58,252 nt of DNA from RBG-16-66-20 sp049651845 (GTDB taxonomy: Bacteria > Pseudomonadota > Gammaproteobacteria > Burkholderiales > SG8-39), in NCBI GenBank assembly GCA_049651845.1, contig JBASCW010000028.1, positions 1 to 58,252 on the forward strand, read 5' to 3'. Positions within the stretch are counted from its first letter, which is position 1. Every line of letters starts with the position of its first letter. The position numbers were made by a program, and so were the translations under genes. Positions 36,726-45,223 of this stretch are shown piece after piece. The notes beneath the pieces were generated by a model. It was not told the DNA's origin. It saw only the letters and a list, made by a program, of their open reading frames with translations, and did not search any database.

Positions 36726-38684
36726 ATGATTTTTAGGGCTTTCCTCACCGCCTGGTCCACTATAGCAGCCCTCGCCTGCTGCGCAGGGGCGGGCGTTGCA
36801 GCGCCCAAGGCCGCTTCGGTCGACGAGAGTTTCAACAAGGCCTACGACGCGTTCCGCGCGGGCGACGCGCTCAAGCTGCAGAAATTCTCCAACTTGCCGG
36901 CGGGTCACGTGCTCGCGCCCTATCCGGAATACTGGCGCCTCAAGCTGCGGCTGGAGGACGTCGCCGACAGCGACGTGCTCGCCTTCCTCGAGCGCGAGGC
37001 CGGCACCTATCTCGCCGACCGTCTGCGCGCCGACTGGCTGAAGCTGCTCGGCAAGCGCGCCGACTGGCCGAGCTTCGACCGCGAGCTCTCGCCGCTGGTG
37101 CAGGACGACCTGGAGATCCGCTGCTACGCGTGGCTGTCGCGCCTCGCGCGCGGCGACGAGAGCGCGCACGCCGAGGCGCGCGCGATCTGGCAGGAGCCGC
37201 GCGAGCTGCCCGAGAGCTGCCACGAACTCGCCAACCGCCTGAGCGAAGCGGGCCAGTTCAGCGTGGATGACATCTGGCGCCGCGTGCGGCTGCTCGTCGA
37301 GAACAGCCAAGTCTCCGCGGCGCGGCGCGCGCTCGCGCACCTGCCGGCTGCCGAGAAGCACGACGAGGCGCTGTTCAACCAGGCGGCGACCGCGCCGAGG
37401 AAGCTGCTCGCCAGCCCGCCGAAATCGCTCGAGCGGCGCGCTGCGCGCGAAACGGTGGTGCTGGCCGTCGTGCGCCTGGGCCGCAACGAACCGGAGGCGG
37501 CCGCGGAGGTGCTGCAGGGCAAGCTCGGCGCGCGGCTGCCCGAGCGGGACGTGAGGTATCTCTGGGGCCGCCTCGCCTACGAGGGCGCGCGCCGGCTGAT
37601 GCGCGAAGCGAACCAATGGTACGCCAACGCGGAAGGCGCCGCGCTCTCCGACGAGCAGCTCGCATGGAGGGCGCGCATCGCGCTGCGCGCGGGCGACTGG
37701 CAGGCGGTGCGCGACGCGATCGACCGCATGTCGGCGAGCGCGCGCCAGGATCCGGCCTGGACCTACTGGTACGGGCGCGCTCTCGGCGCGCAAGGCGTGG
37801 CCGACGGCGCGCGCGCCTACTATCTGCGCATTTCCGGCCTGCCGAATTTCTACGGCCTGCTCGCCGCCGAAGAGCTCGGCGGCATGGCGGGCGTGCCCGA
37901 GCCCTATCACGTGCCGACCGAGGCCGAAGTCGAGGTGGCGCGGCTGAACCCGGGCCTCGCGCGCGCGCTCGAGCTCTACCGGCTGGAACTGCGCACGGAA
38001 GCGACCCGCGAATGGGTGTTCAGCATCCGCCTGATGGAGGACTCGCAGTTGCTCGCGGCTGCCGAGCTCGCGCGCCGCGCCTCGGTCTTCGACCGTGCCA
38101 TCAACACCGCCGACCGCACCGCGCATCGGCACAACTACAAGGTGCGGTTCCTTGCGCCCTACAAGGAGGTGTTCGACGAGCATGCGCGCGCCTACGGCCT
38201 GGAGGAAGCCTGGGTGCTCGGGCTCGTGCGCCAGGAAAGCCGCTTCATCGTAGACGCCAAATCCTCGGCCGGCGCGCGCGGGCTCATGCAGCTCATGCCC
38301 GCGACCGCGCGCTGGGTCGCCAAGAGAAACGGCCTGCGCGACTTCAGCCTGACACGCGTCTCCGAGGTGCCGGTCAACGTGGCGCTCGGCACGAGCTACC
38401 TGAAGCTCGTGCTGGACGACCTCGGTCATCCGGTACTCGCCTCGGCCGCCTACAACGCGGGACCCGGGCGCGCGCGGCGCTGGCGCGATTCGCGGCCGCT
38501 CGAGGGCGCGATCTACGCCGAAACCATCCCGTTCAACGAGACGCGCGACTACGTGAAGAAGGTGATGGCGAACACCATGTACTACGCGCAGCTGATCGGC
38601 GGTAAGCTCGTGCCGCTTAAGGACCGCCTCGGCCTGATCCCGGCGAAAGCCACGGGCGAGCGGGTCAACGAAGAGCTGCCCTGA
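36726..38684 (+). CDS. slt: Soluble lytic murein transglycosylase
   Basis: 652 residues with a signal peptide (MIFRAFLTAWSTIAALACCAGAGVAA region) for periplasmic export. A long alpha-superhelical U domain (about 30-450) precedes the lysozyme-like SLT domain. The catalytic Glu is residue 504 in RQESRFIVDAKSSAGARG, followed by GLMQLMPATA and AAYNAGPGR. It cleaves peptidoglycan to 1,6-anhydro-muropeptides. No good ribosome-binding site lies before ATG 36726, and CTAAGCTTAG, a perfect 10-bp palindrome, overlaps the short gap to the fthC start. Confidence 0.94.
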   Translation: MIFRAFLTAWSTIAALACCAGAGVAAPKAASVDESFNKAYDAFRAGDALKLQKFSNLPAGHVLAPYPEYWRLKLRLEDVADSDVLAFLEREAGTYLADRLRADWLKLLGKRADWPSFDRELSPLVQDDLEIRCYAWLSRLARGDESAHAEARAIWQEPRELPESCHELANRLSEAGQFSVDDIWRRVRLLVENSQVSAARRALAHLPAAEKHDEALFNQAATAPRKLLASPPKSLERRAARETVVLAVVRLGRNEPEAAAEVLQGKLGARLPERDVRYLWGRLAYEGARRLMREANQWYANAEGAALSDEQLAWRARIALRAGDWQAVRDAIDRMSASARQDPAWTYWYGRALGAQGVADGARAYYLRISGLPNFYGLLAAEELGGMAGVPEPYHVPTEAEVEVARLNPGLARALELYRLELRTEATREWVFSIRLMEDSQLLAAAELARRASVFDRAINTADRTAHRHNYKVRFLAPYKEVFDEHARAYGLEEAWVLGLVRQESRFIVDAKSSAGARGLMQLMPATARWVAKRNGLRDFSLTRVSEVPVNVALGTSYLKLVLDDLGHPVLASAAYNAGPGRARRWRDSRPLEGAIYAETIPFNETRDYVKKVMANTMYYAQLIGGKLVPLKDRLGLIPAKATGERVNEELP

Positions 38685-38700
38685 GACCGAAGCGCCAGGC

Positions 38701-39642
38701 TTGAAGCACGAAAACATTCTCGTCGTCGGCGGTTCCGGCTTCGTCGGCCGGCACCTGGTCGCGGCGCTCGCGGCGCGCGGCGCGAGCGTCGTGGTGCCGA
38801 CGCGCCGGCGCGAGCGCGCCAAGCACCTGATCCTGCTGCCCACGGTGGACGTGGTCGAGGCCGACGCGCGCGACGCGAAAGCGCTGGCCGGACTCGCCGC
38901 GGGGTGCGCTGCGGTGGTGAACCTCGTGGGGATATTGCACGGCCCGGGTTTCAAGCGCGCGCATGTCGAGCTCGCGCAGGCCGTGGTCAACGCCTGTCGC
39001 ATGGCCGGTGTCAAGCGCCTGCTGCACATGAGCGCGCTCGGCGCCGATCCGGCGGCGCCCTCGGAGTACCTGCGCTCCAAGGGCCTCGGCGAGCGGGCGG
39101 TGCTCGCGGCCGACGACCTGGAGGCGACCGTGTTCCGGCCCTCGGTGATCTTCGGGCCCGAGGACCGCTTCCTCAACCTGTTCGCGCAGCTCGCGGCGCT
39201 CTCGCCGGTGCTCGCGCTGGCCTCGCCCGAGGCGCGCTTCCAGCCGGTCTACGTCGGCGACGTGGTGCAGGCGATGCTCGCCGCGCTCGACAGCCGCGCG
39301 CATTCGTCCGGCTCGGGGGGCAAGCGCTACGACCTGTGCGGACCGACCGAGTGCACGCTGCGCGAGCTGATGGAGTTCGTCTGCGCGGTGACCGGACGCC
39401 GGCGCCTGATCGTCGGGCTGCCCGACAGCATCGCGTACTTGCAGGCCTGGTTGATGGAATGGCTGCCGGTCAAGCTGCTCACGCGCGACAACCTGCTGTC
39501 GATGCGCGTGCCGAGCGTCTGTGACTGCAAGTTCCCGTTCGGCATCCAGCCGGCGGCGCTGCAGGCGACGGCGCCAGCCTGGCTCGCGCCCGAGGCGTCG
39601 CGCGAGCGCTTCGACCAGCTGCGCTGGCGCGCGCGCCGCTAG
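38701..39642 (+). CDS. NDUFA9-like NAD(P)-binding protein (atypical SDR)
   Basis: 313 residues, TTG start. Rossmann motif ILVVGGSGFVGRHLV near the N-terminus, then VVNLVGILHG and KRLLHMSALGAD, features shared with complex I NDUFA9-type atypical SDRs. The Y-x-x-x-K pair is modified (EYLRSKG). Such bacterial proteins are often next to cca or ubiquinone genes and may act as quinone or redox-linked reductases, but the reaction is unknown. It follows slt by 16 bases and precedes cca by 20, so the three may be one unit. Confidence 0.85.
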   Translation: MKHENILVVGGSGFVGRHLVAALAARGASVVVPTRRRERAKHLILLPTVDVVEADARDAKALAGLAAGCAAVVNLVGILHGPGFKRAHVELAQAVVNACRMAGVKRLLHMSALGADPAAPSEYLRSKGLGERAVLAADDLEATVFRPSVIFGPEDRFLNLFAQLAALSPVLALASPEARFQPVYVGDVVQAMLAALDSRAHSSGSGGKRYDLCGPTECTLRELMEFVCAVTGRRRLIVGLPDSIAYLQAWLMEWLPVKLLTRDNLLSMRVPSVCDCKFPFGIQPAALQATAPAWLAPEASRERFDQLRWRARR

Positions 39643-39662
39643 CCGGCGAAGGCCCCCCGGGC

Positions 39663-40700
39663 TTGAAAACCTACACGGTCGGCGGCTCGGTGCGCGACGA
39701 GCTGCTCGGGCTGCCGGTGCAGGACCGCGACTACGTGGTGGTCGGCGCGACGCCCGAGGACATGATCGCCGCGGGCTTCCGCCCGGTCGGCAAGGACTTC
39801 CCGGTGTTCCTGCACCCGAAGACGCACGAGGAGTACGCGCTCGCGCGCACCGAGCGCAAGAGCGGGCGCGGCTACAAGGGTTTCACCGTCTACAGCGCGC
39901 CCGACGTGACGCTCGAGCAGGACCTCGCGCGCCGCGACCTGACGATCAACGCCATCGCCCGGGACGAGGACGGCACGCTGATCGACCCGTTCGGCGGCGA
40001 GCAGGACCTGCGCGAGGGCGTGCTGCGCCACGTGAGCGAGGCCTTCCACGAGGACCCGGTGCGCATCCTGCGCGTGGCGCGCTTCGCCGCGCGCTTCGGC
40101 TTTCGCATCGCCGAGGAGACCATGGCGCTCATGAAGCTGATGGTGGACAACGGCGAGGCCGATCACCTGGTGCCCGAGCGCGTCTGGCAGGAGTTCTCGC
40201 GTGGCCTCGCCGAGCCACACGCCGAGCGCATGTTCGAGGCGCTCGAACGCTGCGACTTCCGGCCGAAGCTGCTGCCCGAGCTCAGATCCATCCCGCGGAA
40301 GTTCGAAGGCCCGCTGCCGGTGCGCTTCGCGCACCTGTGCTGGCACCTCACGGAGCCCGAGATCCAGGGGTTGTGCGAGCGCATCAAGGCGCCGAACGAG
40401 GAGCGCGAGCTCGCGCTGCTGGCGTGCCGCTGCCAGGGGCTGCTGAATGCAGGGACGCCCGCCGAGCTGCTCAGGCTCTTCAAGCGCGCGGATGCGTTCC
40501 GGCGCACCGAGCGCTTCGGCCTGTTCCTGCAGGCCGCCAGACTCGCGCGGCCGGGCCTGCAGACGGCGACCATCGAGAAGGCGCTGGCTGCCGCCCTGGA
40601 GGTGGACGCAGGCGCGATCGCGCGCCGCGCCTCGGCGCCCGCCGCGATCTCGGCGCTGCTCGACCAGGCGCGCGAGGACGCTATTGCCGCCGTACTCTAG
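39663..40700 (+). CDS. cca: CCA-adding tRNA nucleotidyltransferase lacking the HD domain
   Basis: 345 residues, TTG start. Class II nucleotidyltransferase that adds or repairs the tRNA 3' CCA. Seen are GGSVRDELLG, the metal-binding D-x-D in QDRDYVVVG, the flexible RRDLTINAIA loop and the nucleobase-recognition EDPVRILRVARFAARFGF. The E. coli enzyme has about 412 residues and a C-terminal HD phosphohydrolase. Here the protein ends about 70 residues earlier and I see no HD motif, so it is probably the plain CCA-adding form. Confidence 0.93.
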   Translation: MKTYTVGGSVRDELLGLPVQDRDYVVVGATPEDMIAAGFRPVGKDFPVFLHPKTHEEYALARTERKSGRGYKGFTVYSAPDVTLEQDLARRDLTINAIARDEDGTLIDPFGGEQDLREGVLRHVSEAFHEDPVRILRVARFAARFGFRIAEETMALMKLMVDNGEADHLVPERVWQEFSRGLAEPHAERMFEALERCDFRPKLLPELRSIPRKFEGPLPVRFAHLCWHLTEPEIQGLCERIKAPNEERELALLACRCQGLLNAGTPAELLRLFKRADAFRRTERFGLFLQAARLARPGLQTATIEKALAAALEVDAGAIARRASAPAAISALLDQAREDAIAAVL

Positions 40701-40725
40701 AGAGCGGACGTTACCCCTTGTCCTC

Positions 40726-40753
40726 GTAGTGATGTATATTCATACAGTCTTAC
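40726..40753. promoter_or_regulatory. Palindromic operator-like site before cassette 3
   Basis: The sequence GTA-N4-TGTAT-ATTC-ATACA-N4-TAC is symmetrical about 40739.5, with TGTAT/ATACA (40733-40746) as a perfect core and GTA/TAC as outer arms. It lies just before the ribosome-binding site GGAGGGGG (40754-40761). Weak promoter hexamers (TTGTCC 40718, CATACA 40741, 17-base spacer) overlap it. Such sites control R-M expression through a C protein or the methyltransferase itself. No C-protein gene is in the cassette. Confidence 0.5.
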
Positions 40754-40766
40754 GGAGGGGGCTAGT

Positions 40767-41966
40767 CTGAAAAAGAGCTGCGACAGGTCTACCAATGGGC
40801 TCGCAGATTTTCGCTGCGATCTTTCGCAGTCATCCACGTCAACTTTGGCCAGCACTAGCCCCGCAGAGGCGTTAGGCCTTCTTGATTGGGCTTTCTCTAG
40901 TAGAGAGGCAACTGGACTCGAGTCGGTACATCCCTATCCGGCAAAGTTTGTCCCCGAGATTCCCAGGGCATTCCTGAGTGAGTTACCCATTGCTCCAGGG
41001 ACAGTGGTTCTCGATCCATTCTGCGGGAGCGGGACCACGTTGATCGAGGCCCAGCGATGGGGGTCAGCGTCCATAGGAATCGACCTGAATCCAATTGCGT
41101 GCCTTATCAGTCGAGTCAAGACATCACAAACCCCTATCGGACTTCAGGCCGCGTCTGTAGAACTAGTCCGCGCGGCTAAGAGCATACGGAACCCGACTAG
41201 GCCGGCAATCCCCAACGTGGATCACTGGTTTCGCGCCGAAATTCAAGATGCGATTGCGAAGATTCGGGATGTCCTTACGCAGATTGGCAATTTCGCGGTT
41301 AGAGAAGCTTTGATGCTTGCGCTTTCCAGCATTTTGGTTCGTGTGTCAAACCAGGAAAGTGATACGCGCTACGCGGCTGTCAAGAAGTCAGTCACGGCGG
41401 ATGACGTGTATATCTATTTCTTGTCCGCAGTTTCGAAACTGGACAAGGCATTGAAATCTCGTCAGTACCCCACGGTCACGGCCCGTGTACTGCAGGCTGA
41501 CATTCTTTCAGTTTCTCCGACAGATATCCGCGAACCAGTCGGAATCGTCGTTACATCGCCTCCGTATCCGAACGCATACGAGTACTGGCTCTATCACAAA
41601 TATCGAATGTGGTGGCTTGGATTTGACCCGATCGAAGTCAAGAAGCTAGAGATCGGCGCGCGCGCTCACTTCTTTAAGCGCAATCATCATACGGAGCATG
41701 ACTTCCGCCGTCAGATGTCAAGCACGTTTGCGCTAATTGACCAAGTGCTGGTTCCATCTGGGTACGTTTGTATGGTCGTAGGTCGATCGAAAATTCATGG
41801 TCGGATCATTGACAATGCGGAGATCGTTGCAGACTGCGCCGAGAGTCTTCGGATGAGAAGTATCTTCCGTTCGGAGCGCTCGATTGCTGAGCACCGCAAG
41901 TCGTTTAACCTTTCTCATGCCAACATAAAGACAGAGTCTGTTCTCGTATTTCAGAAGAAGGGCTAG
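40767..41966 (+). CDS. DNA amino-methyltransferase A, cassette 3
   Basis: Start is uncertain. TTG 40845 gives 373 residues but has no ribosome-binding site. CTG 40767 is in frame, 26 codons earlier (399 residues), and has GGAGGGGG 5 bases upstream, so I prefer it. Counting from the TTG, HPYPAKF precedes motif I DPFCGSGTTL (57-66), and motif IV TSPPY is at 237-241. Motif I before IV, with about 170 residues between, points to a target-recognition segment in the middle. S-P-P-Y favours N4-cytosine methylation. Low G+C compared with cca and gst. It and methyltransferase B probably modify the two strands of one asymmetric site. Confidence 0.88.
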   Translation: MKKSCDRSTNGLADFRCDLSQSSTSTLASTSPAEALGLLDWAFSSREATGLESVHPYPAKFVPEIPRAFLSELPIAPGTVVLDPFCGSGTTLIEAQRWGSASIGIDLNPIACLISRVKTSQTPIGLQAASVELVRAAKSIRNPTRPAIPNVDHWFRAEIQDAIAKIRDVLTQIGNFAVREALMLALSSILVRVSNQESDTRYAAVKKSVTADDVYIYFLSAVSKLDKALKSRQYPTVTARVLQADILSVSPTDIREPVGIVVTSPPYPNAYEYWLYHKYRMWWLGFDPIEVKKLEIGARAHFFKRNHHTEHDFRRQMSSTFALIDQVLVPSGYVCMVVGRSKIHGRIIDNAEIVADCAESLRMRSIFRSERSIAEHRKSFNLSHANIKTESVLVFQKKG

Positions 41967-41971
41967 CTTCT

Positions 41972-43468
41972 ATGGAACTTCGTTGGCATGGGTATAGGTA
42001 CTTTCCCTATGAACGCGCGCTTGCTCTTAGAGAGGTGAAGTCGTTACTTAGGCCAACGCGAATTGTCGCTGGAGACAACTCTATTAGAATCGCCGGCCGA
42101 ATTCTTCCTGAGGCAGTTCGCAAGTTGGTTTACTTTGCGGAGGCTCAAGCCAATGAACGATCCTTCGTGACGCTTCAGGGGCAGCTCGAGCGAGTCAACG
42201 GAAATGGGCCAAATAGGCAATCGACTCGCTATTCGGTGCACGGGCTTCACGAATATAAAGGCAAGTTCAATCCGCAAACTGCGCGCGCAATACTAAATAT
42301 TCTGGGTGTAAAGCAAAGCAATCGAATACTCGATCCATTTTGCGGAAGTGGCACAACGTTGGTCGAGTGCGCTCACCTTGGATTCAACGCCGTTGGCGCC
42401 GATGTAAATCCGATGGCTATTTATATCGCGAACGCAAAACTTAAGGCGTTGAAATCGCGAGCATCGTCAGTTCGCATGGCCCTGGAAAGGGTCTTGGCGA
42501 GAGTGGAAACAATTCGAGATACCACGCTGCTCAAAAGAAAGAGGGATGCGCGGGCCGATTACTTGCGCAAATGGTTTGACAGCGAAGTACTGCGCGATAT
42601 CGAGCGATTGCGATCGGCTATCTGCGCGCGAGGTGCGGAGCATTCCGAAATCTTGCTTTGCGTCGCAAGCAATCTGTTGCGCGAATACTCTCTGCAGGAT
42701 CCGAACGATTTGCGTATACGCCGTCGCCAATCGCCGCTCCCTTCTACGCCGTTTTACGAGGCGTTCGAGAGGGCATCACAGATATTCATTGAAAGATTGG
42801 CGGATGCTCAATCTGTGCTCGGAATCGCTAGTAGGACGGCTACCGTGGCTAGACTGATCGACGCAAGAGTTCTAACGCGTGCTGTAAGCGGAGCAGATGG
42901 TCCGTTCGATTGTGCTATTACTAGCCCGCCCTATGCAACGGCACTGCCGTACATTGATACACAGCGTTTGAGCTTGGTCTGGCTTGGCCTAGTTCCGCCA
43001 GCGAGAATTCTTACACTGGAAGCGTCGCTTGTTGGAAGCCGAGAAGCTAGAGGAGCTGAAAGGAGCCGCTTAAAGGAATCGATGCTTGGCAACGCGCACA
43101 AACTGCCCAAAGAGCAAGCCGTCTATTGCTTGACTCTAAGCAATGCCTTGGGAGCTGGCGATGGCTTCAGGCGTCAAGCAGTTCCGGGACTTCTTTATCG
43201 ATACTTTGTCGACATGAAGCGTTCTTTCGGAGCGATTCGTAAATGCATGAGAAAAGACGCCCCGTATGCCTTGATCGTAGGTGGAAACCATACTGTTTTG
43301 GGCGGAAGACGTTTCGATATAGGAACGGCATCTCATCTTATATCCTTGGCGAGATCGGAGGGGTGGGTGCATCAGGAGACGATTGCCCTGCAGACCTATC
43401 AACGCTACGGCTATCACATGGGAAACGCTATTTCCAGTGAATCCCTCGTCATTCTCAGAGCTCGATGA
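41972..43468 (+). CDS. DNA amino-methyltransferase B, cassette 3
   Basis: 498 residues, ATG 5 bases after the first methyltransferase. HEYKGKFNPQ leads to motif I DPFCGSGTTL (121-130) and GADVNPMAI. Motif IV TSPPY is at 317-321, again with a long middle segment (about 150-310) that should recognise DNA. The K-F-x-P element before motif I is shared with methyltransferase A, so the two are distant relatives. The residues after TSPPY (ATALPYIDTQRLSLVWLG) are typical of this methyltransferase group. Its stop overlaps the nuclease ATG (ATGA). Confidence 0.88.
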   Translation: MELRWHGYRYFPYERALALREVKSLLRPTRIVAGDNSIRIAGRILPEAVRKLVYFAEAQANERSFVTLQGQLERVNGNGPNRQSTRYSVHGLHEYKGKFNPQTARAILNILGVKQSNRILDPFCGSGTTLVECAHLGFNAVGADVNPMAIYIANAKLKALKSRASSVRMALERVLARVETIRDTTLLKRKRDARADYLRKWFDSEVLRDIERLRSAICARGAEHSEILLCVASNLLREYSLQDPNDLRIRRRQSPLPSTPFYEAFERASQIFIERLADAQSVLGIASRTATVARLIDARVLTRAVSGADGPFDCAITSPPYATALPYIDTQRLSLVWLGLVPPARILTLEASLVGSREARGAERSRLKESMLGNAHKLPKEQAVYCLTLSNALGAGDGFRRQAVPGLLYRYFVDMKRSFGAIRKCMRKDAPYALIVGGNHTVLGGRRFDIGTASHLISLARSEGWVHQETIALQTYQRYGYHMGNAISSESLVILRAR

Positions 43469-44589
43469 ACGAACTTTCTTTACACCCCAATATTTATGCT
43501 ACGGGCCACAGCAAGGGATTGGTTTCCGTACTGGAACGAGTCTGGTTGCGCGAGCAAAAACTCGGTCAGGGAACCTTCTACATCATGTCGGGCTTCGCCA
43601 ATTACAACGGCGGAGTTCGTTTCTATCAGACCTTCAGGCAGCACGTTGAAAAGGGCGGCAAGATAGTAGCGATTTTCAGCGGCAGCACCGGGGCGCGCTT
43701 ATCTAGCCGGCAGGTGGTCATAGAGATGTTGAAATGCGGCGCCGCAGTTCATGTGATCAATCGTAAGCGTCTCCTCCATGCAAAATGTTATGGATCACAT
43801 TCGCCAAAGGGAGAGATGCTGGTAGTGACTTCGGGCAATTTCACGGGCCCGGGCATGTCCCAGAACGTCGAGTTGTCTCTTCTTTTGGACCACGCGTCTA
43901 CAGAGTCGCTGGGATTCTCGTGGAATGGGTTCATTGACAGTGTTCTCGCCCAGAAGTGGGCATTCTATGAACCTAGCTTGGCGAAGCCCGCAGATCCAGG
44001 ATGGAAGTTGCTCTATGACGAACAGGCTGCGGGGATAGTCCTAGACGATACTGACGAAGTCACCATGATATTGCGGCTTGGGCATGCCGATACAGCGCGG
44101 ATCAATGCAAAACCCAGAACGACCGCTGGCAAGGGAACGCAGTACTTCTGGCTCAGCAAGGACTGCTACGACTTTTTTCCGCCTCTGACGATTCTGAACA
44201 CGAGGGGGTACAAAGCAACATATTCCTGCATTGTGGAGATGAATTATTTGGATATCAGCTACGTGGACAAGGATTGCCGCATCACCTTTGAAGCTGAGAA
44301 CAATCTCGATTTTCGTCTCGGAACCGGCCCGCTTCGATACACCGGAATAGCGAAGGAAGGTGATATAGCCGCCATATCCAGAACTGGTGACTCGAGCTAC
44401 CAGATGAGGATCTATCGACAGAGGACGGCTAATTACGGCAAGCTGATTCCGTATGCTGTTCACTTGATTGGTCATCAAGGCAAGAAGTACGGATTTCTTA
44501 GCAATGATGAGTTCGGGAAGCTGGTCGGCGTTCGTCTAGTATCACGCGCTTCGAAGTCACGCGCGAAGACGACACATCGCTTGGACTAA
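43465..44589 (+). CDS. Phospholipase-D-fold restriction endonuclease (BfiI/NgoFVII type)
   Basis: 374 residues. The N-terminal domain (about 1-190) has one PLD-type site: H105-A-K107 in LLHAKCYG, N125 in SGNFTG and E136 in NVELSLL. BfiI, as I recall, uses His105 and Lys107 in a single-site dimer that needs no metal ion. The C-terminal part (about 220-365) with GTQYFWLSKDCYDFF and IRF-like strands fits a B3-like DNA-binding domain, as in BfiI. Such enzymes cut outside an asymmetric site, which explains the two methyltransferase genes. It is coupled to them by a 4-base overlap. Confidence 0.85.
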   Translation: MNELSLHPNIYATGHSKGLVSVLERVWLREQKLGQGTFYIMSGFANYNGGVRFYQTFRQHVEKGGKIVAIFSGSTGARLSSRQVVIEMLKCGAAVHVINRKRLLHAKCYGSHSPKGEMLVVTSGNFTGPGMSQNVELSLLLDHASTESLGFSWNGFIDSVLAQKWAFYEPSLAKPADPGWKLLYDEQAAGIVLDDTDEVTMILRLGHADTARINAKPRTTAGKGTQYFWLSKDCYDFFPPLTILNTRGYKATYSCIVEMNYLDISYVDKDCRITFEAENNLDFRLGTGPLRYTGIAKEGDIAAISRTGDSSYQMRIYRQRTANYGKLIPYAVHLIGHQGKKYGFLSNDEFGKLVGVRLVSRASKSRAKTTHRLD

Positions 44590-44596
44590 TTCGGCG

Positions 44597-45223
44597 ATGA
44601 TCGATCTGTACACCTGGGGCACGCCCAACGGTCGCAAGGTCTCCGTGATGCTGGAGGAATGCGGCATCCCGTACCGCGTGCATACCATCAACATCGGCAA
44701 GGACGAGCAATTCAAGCCGGCGTTCCTCGCCATCAACCCGAACAACCGGATCCCGGCGATCGTCGATCCCGAGGGCCCCGACGGCAAGCCGCTGCAGCTG
44801 TTCGAATCGGGCGCGATCCTCGTCTACCTCTCGGCCAAGGCGGGCGGGCGCTATCTGCCCGCGACCGACCGCGGCAAGTGGATCGCGCTGCAGTGGCTGA
44901 TGTTCCAGATGGGCGGCGTGGGGCCGATGTTCGGCCAGGCGCACCACTTCATGCGCGCGAAGAAGGACGAGATTCCCTACGGCAGCGAGCGCTACGGCAA
45001 GGAGACGCAGCGCCTGTACGGCGTGCTCGACAAGCGCCTGTCCGAGGCGGCATACCTCGCGGACGAGTATTCGGTCGCGGACATCGCCACTTTCCCCTGG
45101 GTGGCGCGCCACGAGTGGCACCGCGTCGACCTCGCGCAGTTCCCGGCCGTGCAGCGCTGGTACGACACGATCGCGCACCGGCCCGCGGTCGTGCGCGGCA
45201 TGGCGGTGCCCTTCCTCAACTAG
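44597..45223 (+). CDS. Glutathione S-transferase, YfcG-like (Nu class)
   Basis: 208 residues. The thioredoxin-like N-terminal domain starts MIDLYTWGTPNGRKVSVMLEE, where T-P-N-G is the Nu-class signature that binds glutathione, and NPNNRIPAIVDP and ESGAILVYLS complete the G-site. The all-helical C-terminal domain follows from about 90. The E. coli relative YfcG acts mainly as a disulfide-bond reductase with glutathione. It starts 7 bases after cassette 3 and its base composition is back to the core level. Cytoplasmic. Confidence 0.93.
   Translation: MIDLYTWGTPNGRKVSVMLEECGIPYRVHTINIGKDEQFKPAFLAINPNNRIPAIVDPEGPDGKPLQLFESGAILVYLSAKAGGRYLPATDRGKWIALQWLMFQMGGVGPMFGQAHHFMRAKKDEIPYGSERYGKETQRLYGVLDKRLSEAAYLADEYSVADIATFPWVARHEWHRVDLAQFPAVQRWYDTIAHRPAVVRGMAVPFLN

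Noticed and set aside
36009..39176. A 1055-codon open frame on the minus strand through slt and the NDUFA9-like gene
   Set aside because: Only its last part (from ATG 36692) is a real gene, the formyl-THF cyclo-ligase. The rest is antisense to well-recognised genes.
39521..40729. A 402-codon plus-strand frame overlapping the NDUFA9-like gene and cca
   Set aside because: Out of frame with both recognised proteins and arginine/alanine-rich throughout.
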